64,000 nucleotides of DNA from Roseibium algicola (GTDB lineage: Bacteria; Pseudomonadota; Alphaproteobacteria; Rhizobiales; Stappiaceae). Each line of letters opens with the position of its first letter. Position 1 is the first letter of the stretch. This document shows positions 43,392 to 51,711 of this stretch, piece after piece. Under the pieces are notes generated by a model that saw only the letters and a program-made list of their open reading frames with translations, did no database searches and had not been told where the DNA came from. A program made the translations under genes and the position numbers. Location of the stretch: NCBI RefSeq assembly GCF_001999245.1, contig NZ_CP019630.1, positions 5,361,001-5,425,000 on the forward strand, in the 5' to 3' direction.

Positions 43392-45446
43392 TCAGGCCTT
43401 TCTGTCCGGTCCGAAACGAATTCTTCGTTGCATCCGGCCGCCGCCAATTCGCGTATTGGCCGGTCTTGACGGTGGCGGATGATCGTCAAATGCGGCCTGT
43501 GCACTCACGTCACCCTTCGTTGCTGTTTGGCCTTGTGCAAGCCTGTCGGCCATCCATCGGGCAACCTGAGGTGTCGCGACACTGGTTCCATTGAGAGACA
43601 CCAGCGATCCGCAGCGTGATCCGGCACTCAATATGCCTCGCAGGACGGGTGTGTCGTCGCTGACCGCGGCTGCATCCGGACCGTTTCTCGTCGGACCGGT
43701 TGCATTGAATGCCGTTGTTACCGGGCCCGCGGCAGAATAGCCGGCCAGATCGTTGCGGGTTTCGACATATCCGGCAACAACGGCGGGAAACTCGCCGCAG
43801 GCAAAGCCGCTTATGGTGCCGCTGCGCTTGACCAGGCAATCGGATCCGGGCGGATCGATCGGCAAGGGGGCCCCAAAGCTGTCTAAACGCTGATAGTCGT
43901 CATTGTCGAAATAGGATTGACGTCCAAATGCCGGGAACCCGGGCAAGGTTTCGTCGCGCCGGATCCAGACCTGAACCCGATCGGTTTCGGTCAGGGCAAC
44001 ATTCTCGATTTCGATTTTCCAGACACCCGAAGGTGCCAAGTCATCCGTGACATCGTGATGAAAGGTCGGATGAACGCCGACGACAATGCAACCGCGCCAG
44101 GTTGGCGCATGGGGAGGTGTGTAGAGGATCCGGCCGAATTCCACGTTGTCTCCGGAATGGAGGATCGCAGTCTCTCCAGGCACTGTTGAAACCGGCGTAC
44201 TCCTCGGTCCCACGGGAGGCGTAACGCGCACTCTCACTAGGTTGTCAGGGTTCTCCTTCGGCGGCATCCAGATTTCGACGTAGCTCGCGCTGCGGTCGTC
44301 AGGTTGAATGCGCCAGTCTAGGCTGGCGGGCCTGACGTTACCCGTATCCTCATCCGTAAAGGTAACCTCCGCGTGGGTGCGCGCCAGATTGCCGTTCCCG
44401 GCAGGAAGAGCCACCTGGATTTCACGCTGGGTGGTCGAGTGAAGCTCTTGATCGATCTTCGCTTCGATCAGACCGGTACCATCGTGCGGTCCTGCAAAAT
44501 TCCCGAAACTGAAATTGACCACCAGCGGGATCCGCTTGCCGTGATCGGTCTCGAGCCGGTAGCGTTCCGCGTGTATCTTGATGAAGTCGATCGCGCGTCC
44601 GAGAGCTGGCAGGATCTGCGCTCCGCTGACATCCATGGTGAGATCGGTTGGCAGCTGCACGCAGATGATGGGGCGCGTGTTGTCCTTCGTGCCGGGTTGG
44701 TAACCGGCGGCAAGTCCCATCACATGGGTGCCGTGGGACACTCGCATGGCGGCCGGCTTGAGGCCGGGCCAGCTGTAGTCGATCAATCCGCACTGACTGT
44801 AGAAGCGGTGCTCATCGAGGAGCCCGCTGGACGTGTTCGCGGCAAGCAACCCGTCGATTTCGCTCCTGGCAAGGGCGTGGCCCTGCGGGACGACGAGGGT
44901 GCCGGTCCGCGGTTTGGCGTCCATGATCCAGGCAAAGGAAACGCGTGACGCATTTGGGTCGTTTTTTCGGAAAAGTTCATGGCCGAACGCGATGCCGTTG
45001 TCGATGACAGCGGTAACAACGGTGCCATCCTCGACAAATATTTCCGGCAAATTGCCGGGCATGATCTGCGCGCTCGTGTCGAGCTGTCCAACCGGAACGA
45101 CAGTCCCAAGGATGATGCGTTTTATGCCGAGTTGTCCCGCGTTCCTCGTCGCTTCCTGCAAGAAGATGTCTTTTGCGTAGAGTGAGGGATACAGGATCGC
45201 TTTCTTGGCCGCCCGCTGTTGCGCGGTATAGAAATTCGGGATGAGGACTGCGTCCTCAAGCCCGTTGCCACCGCCGATATCCTTGGCCCTGGCGATCAGA
45301 TCATCGAGTGAGATGTCATCGAGCTCGACGAGGATGTCCCACCAAGGGTCTTCTTCTCCGGATCCGAACTTTGCTGCAACAGCCAGCCGCCAGTTCGTGA
45401 CCGGATCGATTGAAAACTCATCAAGGGTTCCGTTGGTATCCGACAT
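43392..45446 (-). CDS. Subtilisin-like serine protease (S8) without signal peptide
   Basis: 684 residues; GGAGG precedes the ATG. No signal or membrane helix is seen at the N-terminus (MSDTNGTLDEF). Catalytic residues: Asp149 in VVTAVIDNGIAFGHELF, His238 in RVSHGTHVMGLAAG, Ser622 in LNGTSVATPQVARW. About 380 residues separate His and Ser, more than usual, and include VVNFSFGNFAGPHDGTG and a beta-rich insert (from VTFTDEDTGNVRPASLDW to DRVQVWIRRDE) that may be an inserted jelly-roll-like domain. The triad looks intact. It is in an accessory region with other enzymes lacking signals. The C-terminus is basic (MQRRIRFGPDRKA). Confidence 0.88.
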   Translation of the reverse strand: MSDTNGTLDEFSIDPVTNWRLAVAAKFGSGEEDPWWDILVELDDISLDDLIARAKDIGGGNGLEDAVLIPNFYTAQQRAAKKAILYPSLYAKDIFLQEATRNAGQLGIKRIILGTVVPVGQLDTSAQIMPGNLPEIFVEDGTVVTAVIDNGIAFGHELFRKNDPNASRVSFAWIMDAKPRTGTLVVPQGHALARSEIDGLLAANTSSGLLDEHRFYSQCGLIDYSWPGLKPAAMRVSHGTHVMGLAAGYQPGTKDNTRPIICVQLPTDLTMDVSGAQILPALGRAIDFIKIHAERYRLETDHGKRIPLVVNFSFGNFAGPHDGTGLIEAKIDQELHSTTQREIQVALPAGNGNLARTHAEVTFTDEDTGNVRPASLDWRIQPDDRSASYVEIWMPPKENPDNLVRVRVTPPVGPRSTPVSTVPGETAILHSGDNVEFGRILYTPPHAPTWRGCIVVGVHPTFHHDVTDDLAPSGVWKIEIENVALTETDRVQVWIRRDETLPGFPAFGRQSYFDNDDYQRLDSFGAPLPIDPPGSDCLVKRSGTISGFACGEFPAVVAGYVETRNDLAGYSAAGPVTTAFNATGPTRNGPDAAAVSDDTPVLRGILSAGSRCGSLVSLNGTSVATPQVARWMADRLAQGQTATKGDVSAQAAFDDHPPPSRPANTRIGGGRMQRRIRFGPDRKA

Positions 45447-45478
45447 GACTTGACCTCCGGTTCGACTTTGCTATGCGA

Positions 45479-46768
45479 TCACGAGCCGTCGTCTTCCAAA
45501 GGCGAGGCACCATCACCACCATCCTCGAGTGTTCCGCCACCGCTGCTGCCACCGGCACAGGGTTCCCTCAGGTCCAGCCATTCCTGCTTTGCGCGGTTCC
45601 ACAGCCAGGCCAGCGGCGTGGATTGAATGGTCGTGCCGGTGAGGGACGTTGTGGTTTCGTCGGCCCAGGCTCCCGGGTCCTTCTGCGTGTGGGTTGCCGG
45701 ATCGTAGAGCTGTGTCCAGTCGAAATCCCGGCTGTCAGGATACTGGTCACCGTGGAAAGTCCATCCCTTGATTTCATTGGAACCCTGGCACCGACCCGCG
45801 AAATAGGCGCCGAGCGTAAGCCCGAGAATTGCGCCGGCCTCGCTGTCGACCGGAAAATGTACACCCGCGACGGTGCGGTTTACTGCAATGCGCGAGGCCT
45901 GACGCATGAACATCTTGCCCCAGATCGTGTCGTCATAAGGCACGACACCGGCATCCCTCAGGAGGAGCCAAAGAACCCGGGCCAGCGTGAAGGCTTCCGT
46001 CGAATGACCGCTCGGCAGGGTGCCATGCGTGGGCGTCAGGATCATCGGCTGGATCTGCGGGGAGAATTCTATCGGACGCTTGCAGGCCAGGGCATACTTG
46101 ATCCGCATCTCCACCAGGTTGGCGAGACCCTGCGCAGTTGCCAACAGCTCGATCGTATATGGTGTTCGAGCCGGTGCGATGAATGCGATTGACCGCAGAA
46201 ATTCAACGGGTGTGCTGAGTTGGGCGATAATTTCAGCCGCACGATCCTGCCGCAGGTCTGCATAATTTGCCACGAGATCGAGCTGCTTCTTGAAGATCGC
46301 CATGGTTGGGCGAGACATCCTGGCAAGCATGGCATAAGCCGCGAGTGGCGTATCGGTCCCGTCAGGGTTGCTGGTCACGTTCACGTGCCATACCTGAGCC
46401 GTTCCGGAGCTCGTTCCCTCAAACTTGAAGGTGAAGCCGAGCCTCGATGCCAGTTCAAGTGCGTAAATGCTTTGCCGGACTTCCGGAGAGAGGCGGCCTA
46501 GAAAAGCATCGTATTCCGGGCAGTTCTCCTGGATGGCCGCTGTAACAGTCTGCCAGGTTCCGGCAATGCCATCGTGATTGGTGATCAGCGCGTTCACGAT
46601 CAGCGGTGAATCGAAGGAAGGGGCGCCGCCGAACCCGCCAAAGCCGCCAAAACCGCCAAATCCCCCGAAGCCCCCAAACCCTCCGAACCCGCCAAATCCC
46701 CCGAAGCCCCCAAATCCTCCAAAGCCCCCGAAGCCGCCTGCCGGATATGCTGTTTCCCTAGGTGTCAT
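45479..46768 (-). CDS. Vanadium-haloperoxidase/PAP2-type enzyme with (GGF)12 N-terminal domain
   Basis: 429 residues. Residues 11-48 are twelve Gly-Gly-Phe triplets plus GG, an intrinsically disordered stretch. The rest has the three PAP2/vanadium-haloperoxidase phosphate- or vanadate-binding motifs in order: K224-x6-R231P (KYALACKRP), PSGH at 252-255 (PSGHSTEAFTLAR), and R298-x5-H304 (NRTVAGVHFPVDSEAG). No membrane helices or signal peptide are visible, as in soluble vanadium enzymes and soluble acid phosphatases of this fold. Whether it oxidises halides or hydrolyses phosphate cannot be decided from the motifs. The C-terminus is Gly/Asp/Glu-rich (GGSSGGGTLEDGGDG). It lies 32 bases upstream of the subtilase gene in the same direction. 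Confidence 0.85.
   Translation of the reverse strand: MTPRETAYPAGGFGGFGGFGGFGGFGGFGGFGGFGGFGGFGGFGGFGGAPSFDSPLIVNALITNHDGIAGTWQTVTAAIQENCPEYDAFLGRLSPEVRQSIYALELASRLGFTFKFEGTSSGTAQVWHVNVTSNPDGTDTPLAAYAMLARMSRPTMAIFKKQLDLVANYADLRQDRAAEIIAQLSTPVEFLRSIAFIAPARTPYTIELLATAQGLANLVEMRIKYALACKRPIEFSPQIQPMILTPTHGTLPSGHSTEAFTLARVLWLLLRDAGVVPYDDTIWGKMFMRQASRIAVNRTVAGVHFPVDSEAGAILGLTLGAYFAGRCQGSNEIKGWTFHGDQYPDSRDFDWTQLYDPATHTQKDPGAWADETTTSLTGTTIQSTPLAWLWNRAKQEWLDLREPCAGGSSGGGTLEDGGDGASPLEDDGS
46631..46738 (-). repeat. 12 tandem 9-base repeats coding for GGF
   Basis: Each unit codes for Gly-Gly-Phe but codons vary (GGC, GGG, GGA, GGT; TTC, TTT), so the DNA copies are not identical. The protein repeat is perfect while the third positions differ, which suggests selection for the amino-acid pattern and an age greater than a recent slippage event. 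Confidence 0.95.
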
Positions 46769-46813
46769 GACTAACTCTCCCTACCTTTTTGATTGGCCGG
46801 TTCCGCTCCATTC

Positions 46814-48613
46814 TCAGGGCGGCAGTCCGGCTTGCCTTAGGGTTTCGGCGAAGTCCTTCCCAACCTGAAACTGCGCACTTGGCGAATTCTTCAGCCAGCG
46901 GCTTACGGTCAGATCCGGCTGACGCTCGCGCAGTTCGCTGATGGTCTGAGCTGCCAGTTCGGTGTGTCCAAGGCGCATTTCCGCGACAGCCTTGGCACGC
47001 AGCGTCGAGGTGTGCGCACGGTTGGAGCGAAGCGACTGATTGGCGAACTCGAGAGCGCGTTCATATTTTTCGGCCGTAACGCAGGCGGATGCCGCAAGCG
47101 ACAGGAAAAAGTACCTGTAGGGATCGATGGGAGACAGGCGGAGGGCCAGTTCCGTGTCCTTGACAGCCTCCTCGCCAGCTCCCTTGAACGCGAAGAGAGT
47201 GCCGCGCAGCAGGCGACCCATGGCATAATTCGGATTGTACTCGAGGGCCATGTTGTAACGCTGTTCAGCTTCTTCGAGCTTGTGCGCGAGATTTGTGAGG
47301 GCAAATCCTTCGGACACAAGGGCCGTGACATTTGTCGGGTCGTGGTCGAGCGCGGTTTGCGTGCAGCTCAACGCAAGAGATTTTTCGCGCTCGGGCGAAT
47401 CCGTCCAACCCTGTTGAACCGCCAGGACGTGCCATTTTGCCTTCCATGCCAAGGCCATTGCGGGTTGGCGCGACGAACGGTGAATCAGTTCGTCAAGAAG
47501 TTCGGCGGCGTATTCGAAATGGTGGCGCGAGAGCCTGTAGATCAGTCCAATCGCGCTCATGAGAAGCGAATAGGCATCGAGTGTCTGCATGGGGCAGGAC
47601 AGTGCCTGTTGCACCTCGCTCCGGAAGATTGCCGCGTGGCAGTCCTTGGCGAACTGATACATGACGGATGAATCGCTAAGGAGGGTAGGAACCTCCTCGC
47701 TCAGGCGATCCGACCAGATCACGCGACCGGTTTTTGCGTCGGCGAGTTCCGCGTCCAGAATTACGTGGTTTGCATCACCGCTATAGGTCCCCGACAGGAC
47801 AAAATCCGCCTGAAGCGTCTCCGAGATCTTGGCAAGGGAGATGTTCCGCATGCGAAAACCTGTCGTCGACAGGCGAGAAATGACATTGAGTTCCGAGGAC
47901 CGGGACAGTGCGACGATCAATTCCTCTGCGAGCACTTCACCGAGCACGTAATTGTCTCTTGATCTGCTGCGTGGCGTGAAGGGAATAACCGCGACGGTGG
48001 GGAACAGGTCTTCGAACTGCTGTAACGGAAAAATGCTCGGGTGGGTTCCCACGGGATGAACCCTGAAGGCCCGCACCGTCTCGGCGACATTCTTGAGGTG
48101 GCAATCACCAAGATCCTCGAATTCCGCGTCGAGTTCGCTTGCCAAAGCATCCCTGACCTCGGCGGAGGCAACAATCTCTCCGGGTCGGGCAAGTGACATG
48201 AGACGGGCAGCAATGTTGACGTGGCTGCCATAAATGTCGTCATCGCCGGTGGTGAGCACGTCGCCGGTGTCGATACCGATGCGAACCTGCAACCGGTTCA
48301 CAGCAGGGAGTTGCTCGTTAATCTTTGCCAGTTCCGTGGTGAGACGCATTGCAAACCGGACTGCACTCGTTGCGTGCTCGATTTCAGCCAGAATGCCGTC
48401 GCCCAATGACTTCACGAGCCTGCCATCGTGTTCCGGCAGAAGGTCATCTTTCAGGTAGGCGACAAAGGAAAGCCAAGCTCCTATGGATGCATTGTCGGCG
48501 GTCGTAAATAGCCGCGCAGATCCAACTACGTCGGCAAAAAGTATTACTTTCTGCCGATTCTCCCATTTTTCGAATAGCCGTACGGGCTTTCGGTATTCAG
48601 CGGCTGCCTGCAT
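46814..48613 (-). CDS. Class III cyclase with TolB-like middle region and TPR C-terminus
   Basis: 599 residues. Residues 20-190 are the cyclase domain: KVILFADVVGSARLF (first Asp), DGRLVKSLGDGILAEIEHA (Lys and second Asp), VRIGIDTGDVLTTG, and GSHVNIAARLMSLA. Key residues are present, so ATP-to-cAMP activity is plausible. Residues about 210-320 (TVAVIPFTPRSRSRDNYVLGEVLAEELIVALSRSSELNVISR) match the FlgO/TolB-like region common in alphaproteobacterial cyclases. From about 380 the protein is TPR helices (EQRYNMALEYNPNYAMGRLL, YERALEFANQSLRSNRAHTS). No membrane segment is visible. It is the third cyclase in the window and precedes the haloperoxidase gene by 45 bases in the same direction, so it could regulate that group. 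Confidence 0.9.
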   Translation of the reverse strand: MQAAAEYRKPVRLFEKWENRQKVILFADVVGSARLFTTADNASIGAWLSFVAYLKDDLLPEHDGRLVKSLGDGILAEIEHATSAVRFAMRLTTELAKINEQLPAVNRLQVRIGIDTGDVLTTGDDDIYGSHVNIAARLMSLARPGEIVASAEVRDALASELDAEFEDLGDCHLKNVAETVRAFRVHPVGTHPSIFPLQQFEDLFPTVAVIPFTPRSRSRDNYVLGEVLAEELIVALSRSSELNVISRLSTTGFRMRNISLAKISETLQADFVLSGTYSGDANHVILDAELADAKTGRVIWSDRLSEEVPTLLSDSSVMYQFAKDCHAAIFRSEVQQALSCPMQTLDAYSLLMSAIGLIYRLSRHHFEYAAELLDELIHRSSRQPAMALAWKAKWHVLAVQQGWTDSPEREKSLALSCTQTALDHDPTNVTALVSEGFALTNLAHKLEEAEQRYNMALEYNPNYAMGRLLRGTLFAFKGAGEEAVKDTELALRLSPIDPYRYFFLSLAASACVTAEKYERALEFANQSLRSNRAHTSTLRAKAVAEMRLGHTELAAQTISELRERQPDLTVSRWLKNSPSAQFQVGKDFAETLRQAGLPP

Positions 48614-48954
48614 GAATTCCCTCGTAGCGACAAAATCGCTCCACCTGAAAACAGTCTAAAATCAAATATTAGGCACAAATTTTTCGTAGAAATAATGAGG
48701 TAATTAACAATGATTGTTTCACGTAGACAGATTTTCACACGCATTTTCAACGCGAGCTGCGCCATGGACAGGCGAAAGTGCTCTGTGTCCACTTGCGTGC
48801 TTGATAATATATTTCCTTTTGTCGCTTCTAGCTTGCCTCCAATCTAGTCGTCTGTAAAGCAATACATTTATTACGCTAGGGAAGTTTTTCTTAAATATTT
48901 GAATTAGATTGTTTTGGATGCTCACTTGCACGTGATCGTCGGAAAATAGGGAGG
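48614..48954. promoter_or_regulatory. AT-rich leader upstream of the cyclase-TPR gene
   Basis: About 340 bases without a gene. Positions 48650-48720 are strongly AT-rich compared with the rest of the window and probably contain the leftward promoter of the cyclase-haloperoxidase-subtilase group. No palindromic operator was recognised. The composition change may also mark foreign DNA. Confidence 0.45.
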
Positions 48955-49122
48955 CGATGTGCTCTCGGTGCAATTGGCACTCGTGAAGCCTTCCGGCTGT
49001 CCTTTTCGGCTGTTTTCCTGATCCTGACAGGCTTGGTTCTTGCCTTTGTCGCCGCGGTCTCTTTCGTGGAGTGGCCGAAACCGGCACCTGCCGGCACTGG
49101 CGGAGGTCATGGATCCGTGTGA
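48955..49122 (+). pseudogene. Diverged remnant of an emrB 3' end
   Basis: Read in frame from about 48961, the segment codes ALGAIGTREAF, then RLSFSAVFLILTGLVLAF, VAAVSFVEWPKPAPAG, TGGGHGSV and a stop at 49120-49122. It matches the emrB C-terminus (LSGIVTREAF, LLSFSDIFLILTGLFLAL, VAALYFVERPKPAPAG, GGGH) at about 35 of 44 positions by eye. Upstream the match is lost, and no start codon or ribosome site is present, so this is a fragment. Same strand as emrB; about 5.7 kb away. Confidence 0.85.
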
Positions 49123-49418
49123 GCCGGCTATCTGGCCAGCCTTCTTGTTGAGTTACGGGTATCTAGCCAGTCGAAGTGATTTCGCCTTCGAACACCGGGA
49201 AGAGGGGGATCTTGGAATATTGCAACTTTCAATACACGTAATGGTATTGCAGTCGCATTCCGTCAACCTAGGGCGTTACATCTTCGTTATTTCATGCTAA
49301 CGTAGCTGCCTGTTTGAAAAACAGATTGATGCGCTTTTGATTTGCAGGCGCCGAAAGTAAATTTTCGCTTTTCAAAATTCAGATGACTGTTCTCTCGAGT
49401 TTTCAATGGGAGGAAATA
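49123..49418. other. Region between the emrB remnant and the tyrosinase gene
   Basis: About 296 bases. No gene was seen. An AT-rich section near 49300-49400 leads to the ribosome site of the tyrosinase gene (GGGAGGAAATA) and probably includes its promoter. Confidence 0.4.
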
Positions 49419-50867
49419 ATGGCAGGCATAAGAAAAGACATTGCCAAGCTCGGCGGGCCATGGTCCGAAACGATGCTTTGGTATGCGCGAGCCGTTGGTG
49501 AACTGCGGTCGCGCCAGTTGCGTGATCGGACAAGCTGGCTCTACCTGGCAGCGATCCACGGCATCAATCCGCAGGGTTGGATTGACCAGAACATCATTTC
49601 ACCGACCACGCCGGCGCCAAACGCCGACGAGCAACGATTGATGTTCAACCAGTGTCAGCATGCGGGTTGGTTTTTCCTGCCCTGGCACAGGGGCTATCTG
49701 CATGCGTTCGAGGCAATCCTGGCAGACTGGATTGTCAGCCAGGGCGGTCCGACTACATGGGCATTGCCCTACTGGAATTATCTCAACGGGTCTGATCCAG
49801 CGTCGCGAGACTATCCGCAGGAGTTTCTGGACAGCACCATTCCGGGTGACAACACGCCGAACCCGTTGGCCAACGCGTTTCGTGGCCCTGCCGTGAAACT
49901 TGGTCCGCAGGCCTGGATCAATGTCGACATTTCGCTCGACGCGCAAACCACGCAGACCGTTTATACATCAATCCCCGGCACGCTTGGATATGGCGGTCCT
50001 ATCAGCGGTTTCGACCAGCAGGGCAATGCCTATGGTGCGGTCGAAAGTGACCCGCACAATTTCGTGCATGTCATGGTGGGCGGCAACGTACCGCCCAGTC
50101 CGACCGGCTGGATGTACGATCCGGATTTTGCCGGTCTCGATCCGATCTTCTGGGTTCACCATTGCAACATCGACCGCTTGTGGGCGGCCTGGATGACCGG
50201 GGGAGGCAACTCCCAGGAAACCAGCCGGCCCTGGCTCAACGGGCCGTTCCCGCGCCAATTTGCGATGCCGGACGCACAGCAAAATATTTCCATTTTCACG
50301 CCGGAAGACACGCTGCCGGGCGCGGCTCTTGCGCCGGTCTATGATAATCTGATCGATGGAACGGGCATTACGCCCACCGTGGGGATTGCAATGGCCACCA
50401 CACCGACAGGTCGGGGCACTTCGACACTCGTCGGGGCAAACGACGAGGTGCTGCAGGTTACCGCAAGTCCGGTAACAGCACGCGTGAAATTGGCTGCAGC
50501 GCCAACTGCGGCCCTTGCTGCTGCAGCTCCGGCCGCAGCGGAGCGACTTTATCTCAACGTTGAAGGTGTCCGGGGGACCACTCCGAGCGGTGTTCTTTCC
50601 GTTCGTGTTGTTGCGCCAGGCATACCGGATGCGGAAATCAACGAAACTCTGGTGTTCTTCGGCCTTGGCAAGGCCAGTTCAACCGACGGCTCGCACGCAG
50701 GCAACGGCCTGTCATCAACCGTGGAAATCACCGACAAGGTTGCGGCCATGCAGGCGCGTGCTGGTGCTGCAATCCAGGAGCTTGAAGTCAGTCTCGTTCA
50801 GCCAGAGGGAGCCTCGTCGGAAATTACCGTCGACCGGATCAGCATCTACCGTCTCAGGGTTAGATGA
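49419..50867 (+). CDS. Tyrosinase-family type 3 copper oxidase
   Basis: 482 residues from the ATG at 49419 with GGAGGAAATA upstream. No signal peptide. CuA site: H47 (LAAIHGIN), H81 and H90 (CQHAGWFFLPWHRGYLHAFE). CuB site: H213 and H217 (DPHNFVHVMVGG), then H247/H248 (DPIFWVHHCNIDRLW). These give a complete dinuclear copper centre for oxidising phenols to quinones. The C-terminal region from about residue 385 (RLYLNVEGVRGTTPSGVLSV, SEITVDRISIYRLRVR) is a beta-rich domain like the C-terminal shielding domain of plant and fungal polyphenol oxidases, which could keep the enzyme inactive until removed. An Ala-rich linker precedes it. Translation is coupled to the DUF2182 gene. Confidence 0.93.
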   Translation: MAGIRKDIAKLGGPWSETMLWYARAVGELRSRQLRDRTSWLYLAAIHGINPQGWIDQNIISPTTPAPNADEQRLMFNQCQHAGWFFLPWHRGYLHAFEAILADWIVSQGGPTTWALPYWNYLNGSDPASRDYPQEFLDSTIPGDNTPNPLANAFRGPAVKLGPQAWINVDISLDAQTTQTVYTSIPGTLGYGGPISGFDQQGNAYGAVESDPHNFVHVMVGGNVPPSPTGWMYDPDFAGLDPIFWVHHCNIDRLWAAWMTGGGNSQETSRPWLNGPFPRQFAMPDAQQNISIFTPEDTLPGAALAPVYDNLIDGTGITPTVGIAMATTPTGRGTSTLVGANDEVLQVTASPVTARVKLAAAPTAALAAAAPAAAERLYLNVEGVRGTTPSGVLSVRVVAPGIPDAEINETLVFFGLGKASSTDGSHAGNGLSSTVEITDKVAAMQARAGAAIQELEVSLVQPEGASSEITVDRISIYRLRVR

Positions 50868-50868
50868 C

Positions 50869-51693
50869 ATGTCCCGGCTGGCGGCCTTTGCCGTGCAGAC
50901 CAGTCGGGGCGCAATGCCCTGGCTGGTTGCCTTGAGCGCGGGCAGCTACCTCCTGCTCGGTTTCGCACAACCAGCTTCGAACGTCGCGGCTATTTGCGGG
51001 CGACTGAATGTTGCGCAATCCGTTTACCTGCCCGCACCGAACCTTCAATTCTCGCAGATCTTGCAAGCGGTAGCCGCGGACTGGATCCTGATGGTCGTCG
51101 CCATGATGGCGCCGCTGGTTGCTGCCAATCTGTCTTATGTCGGCCGAGTGGTGCATGCGTCCCAAAAGGTGGCTGCAAGTATTGCCTTTCTGCTCGGTTA
51201 TCTCTGCGTCTGGATCTTGTCGGGCCTGTTGCTTGTGCCACTGGCGTTTGTCCTGGCGCTTGCCGGCACCTGGATCGACCTGTCGTTGGCGTTCGGTGTC
51301 GCTGTCGTTTGGAGTATGTCCCCGCTCGCCCAATGGGCCAGAAACAGGTGCCACGGTACTAGCCGGATGGCAGCTTTCGGACAGGAGGCACAGGCTGATG
51401 GTTGCTGGTTCGGTCTTCGAACCGGGGCGGCTTGTGTGTTTGCTTGCTGGCCCTGGATGCTTGTGCCTTTGCAGGTGGAGACCGGCCACATTGCCGTGAT
51501 GGTGCTGACAGGTCTCTATCTTTTCGCCGACCGGATTGCACCGCCTGCCGCGCCAGTCTGGCGCCTGCCTCCGGCACTGGAAACTGTCCTGGGGGTGTCG
51601 CTCCTGCCAGGAGGACGCAGAGCGAACAGGCACAGTCCGCCCCACACCAAGCCGCTTGCTGCAACAAGCCAGCCTGTCCGGACACGCCATTGA
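50869..51693 (+). CDS. DUF2182 integral membrane protein
   Basis: 274 residues; its ATG lies one base after the tyrosinase stop, so the two are translationally coupled. Hydrophobic helices include WLVALSAGSYLLLGFAQP, DWILMVVAMMAPLVAANLSYVG, VAASIAFLLGYLCVWILSGLLLVPLAFVLAL and ACVFACWPWMLVPLQV. The signature WILMVVAMMAP and CW..ML of DUF2182, a predicted metal-binding membrane family, are present; Cys and Met residues could bind copper. An exact role is not known. A copper- or quinone-related job next to tyrosinase is an inference. The C-terminus (from residue 235) is basic and Pro-rich. Confidence 0.82.
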   Translation: MSRLAAFAVQTSRGAMPWLVALSAGSYLLLGFAQPASNVAAICGRLNVAQSVYLPAPNLQFSQILQAVAADWILMVVAMMAPLVAANLSYVGRVVHASQKVAASIAFLLGYLCVWILSGLLLVPLAFVLALAGTWIDLSLAFGVAVVWSMSPLAQWARNRCHGTSRMAAFGQEAQADGCWFGLRTGAACVFACWPWMLVPLQVETGHIAVMVLTGLYLFADRIAPPAAPVWRLPPALETVLGVSLLPGGRRANRHSPPHTKPLAATSQPVRTRH

Positions 51694-51711
51694 CGGTCAG
51701 AGGAGGAAATC

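Noticed and set aside
46631..46738. The tandem 9-base repeats as a CRISPR-like array
   Set aside because: The units are contiguous, in frame and have no spacers; they code for protein.
46578..46868. Proline-rich plus-strand frame (PPN/PPK repeats)
   Set aside because: It is the complement of the GGF-coding repeats; the minus-strand enzyme around it is well supported.
43350..49418. Mobile element ends, integrase or transposase around the emrB repeat
   Set aside because: I looked for transposase or recombinase genes, terminal inverted repeats and tRNA genes near both repeat copies and saw none; the block cannot be called a defined mobile element.
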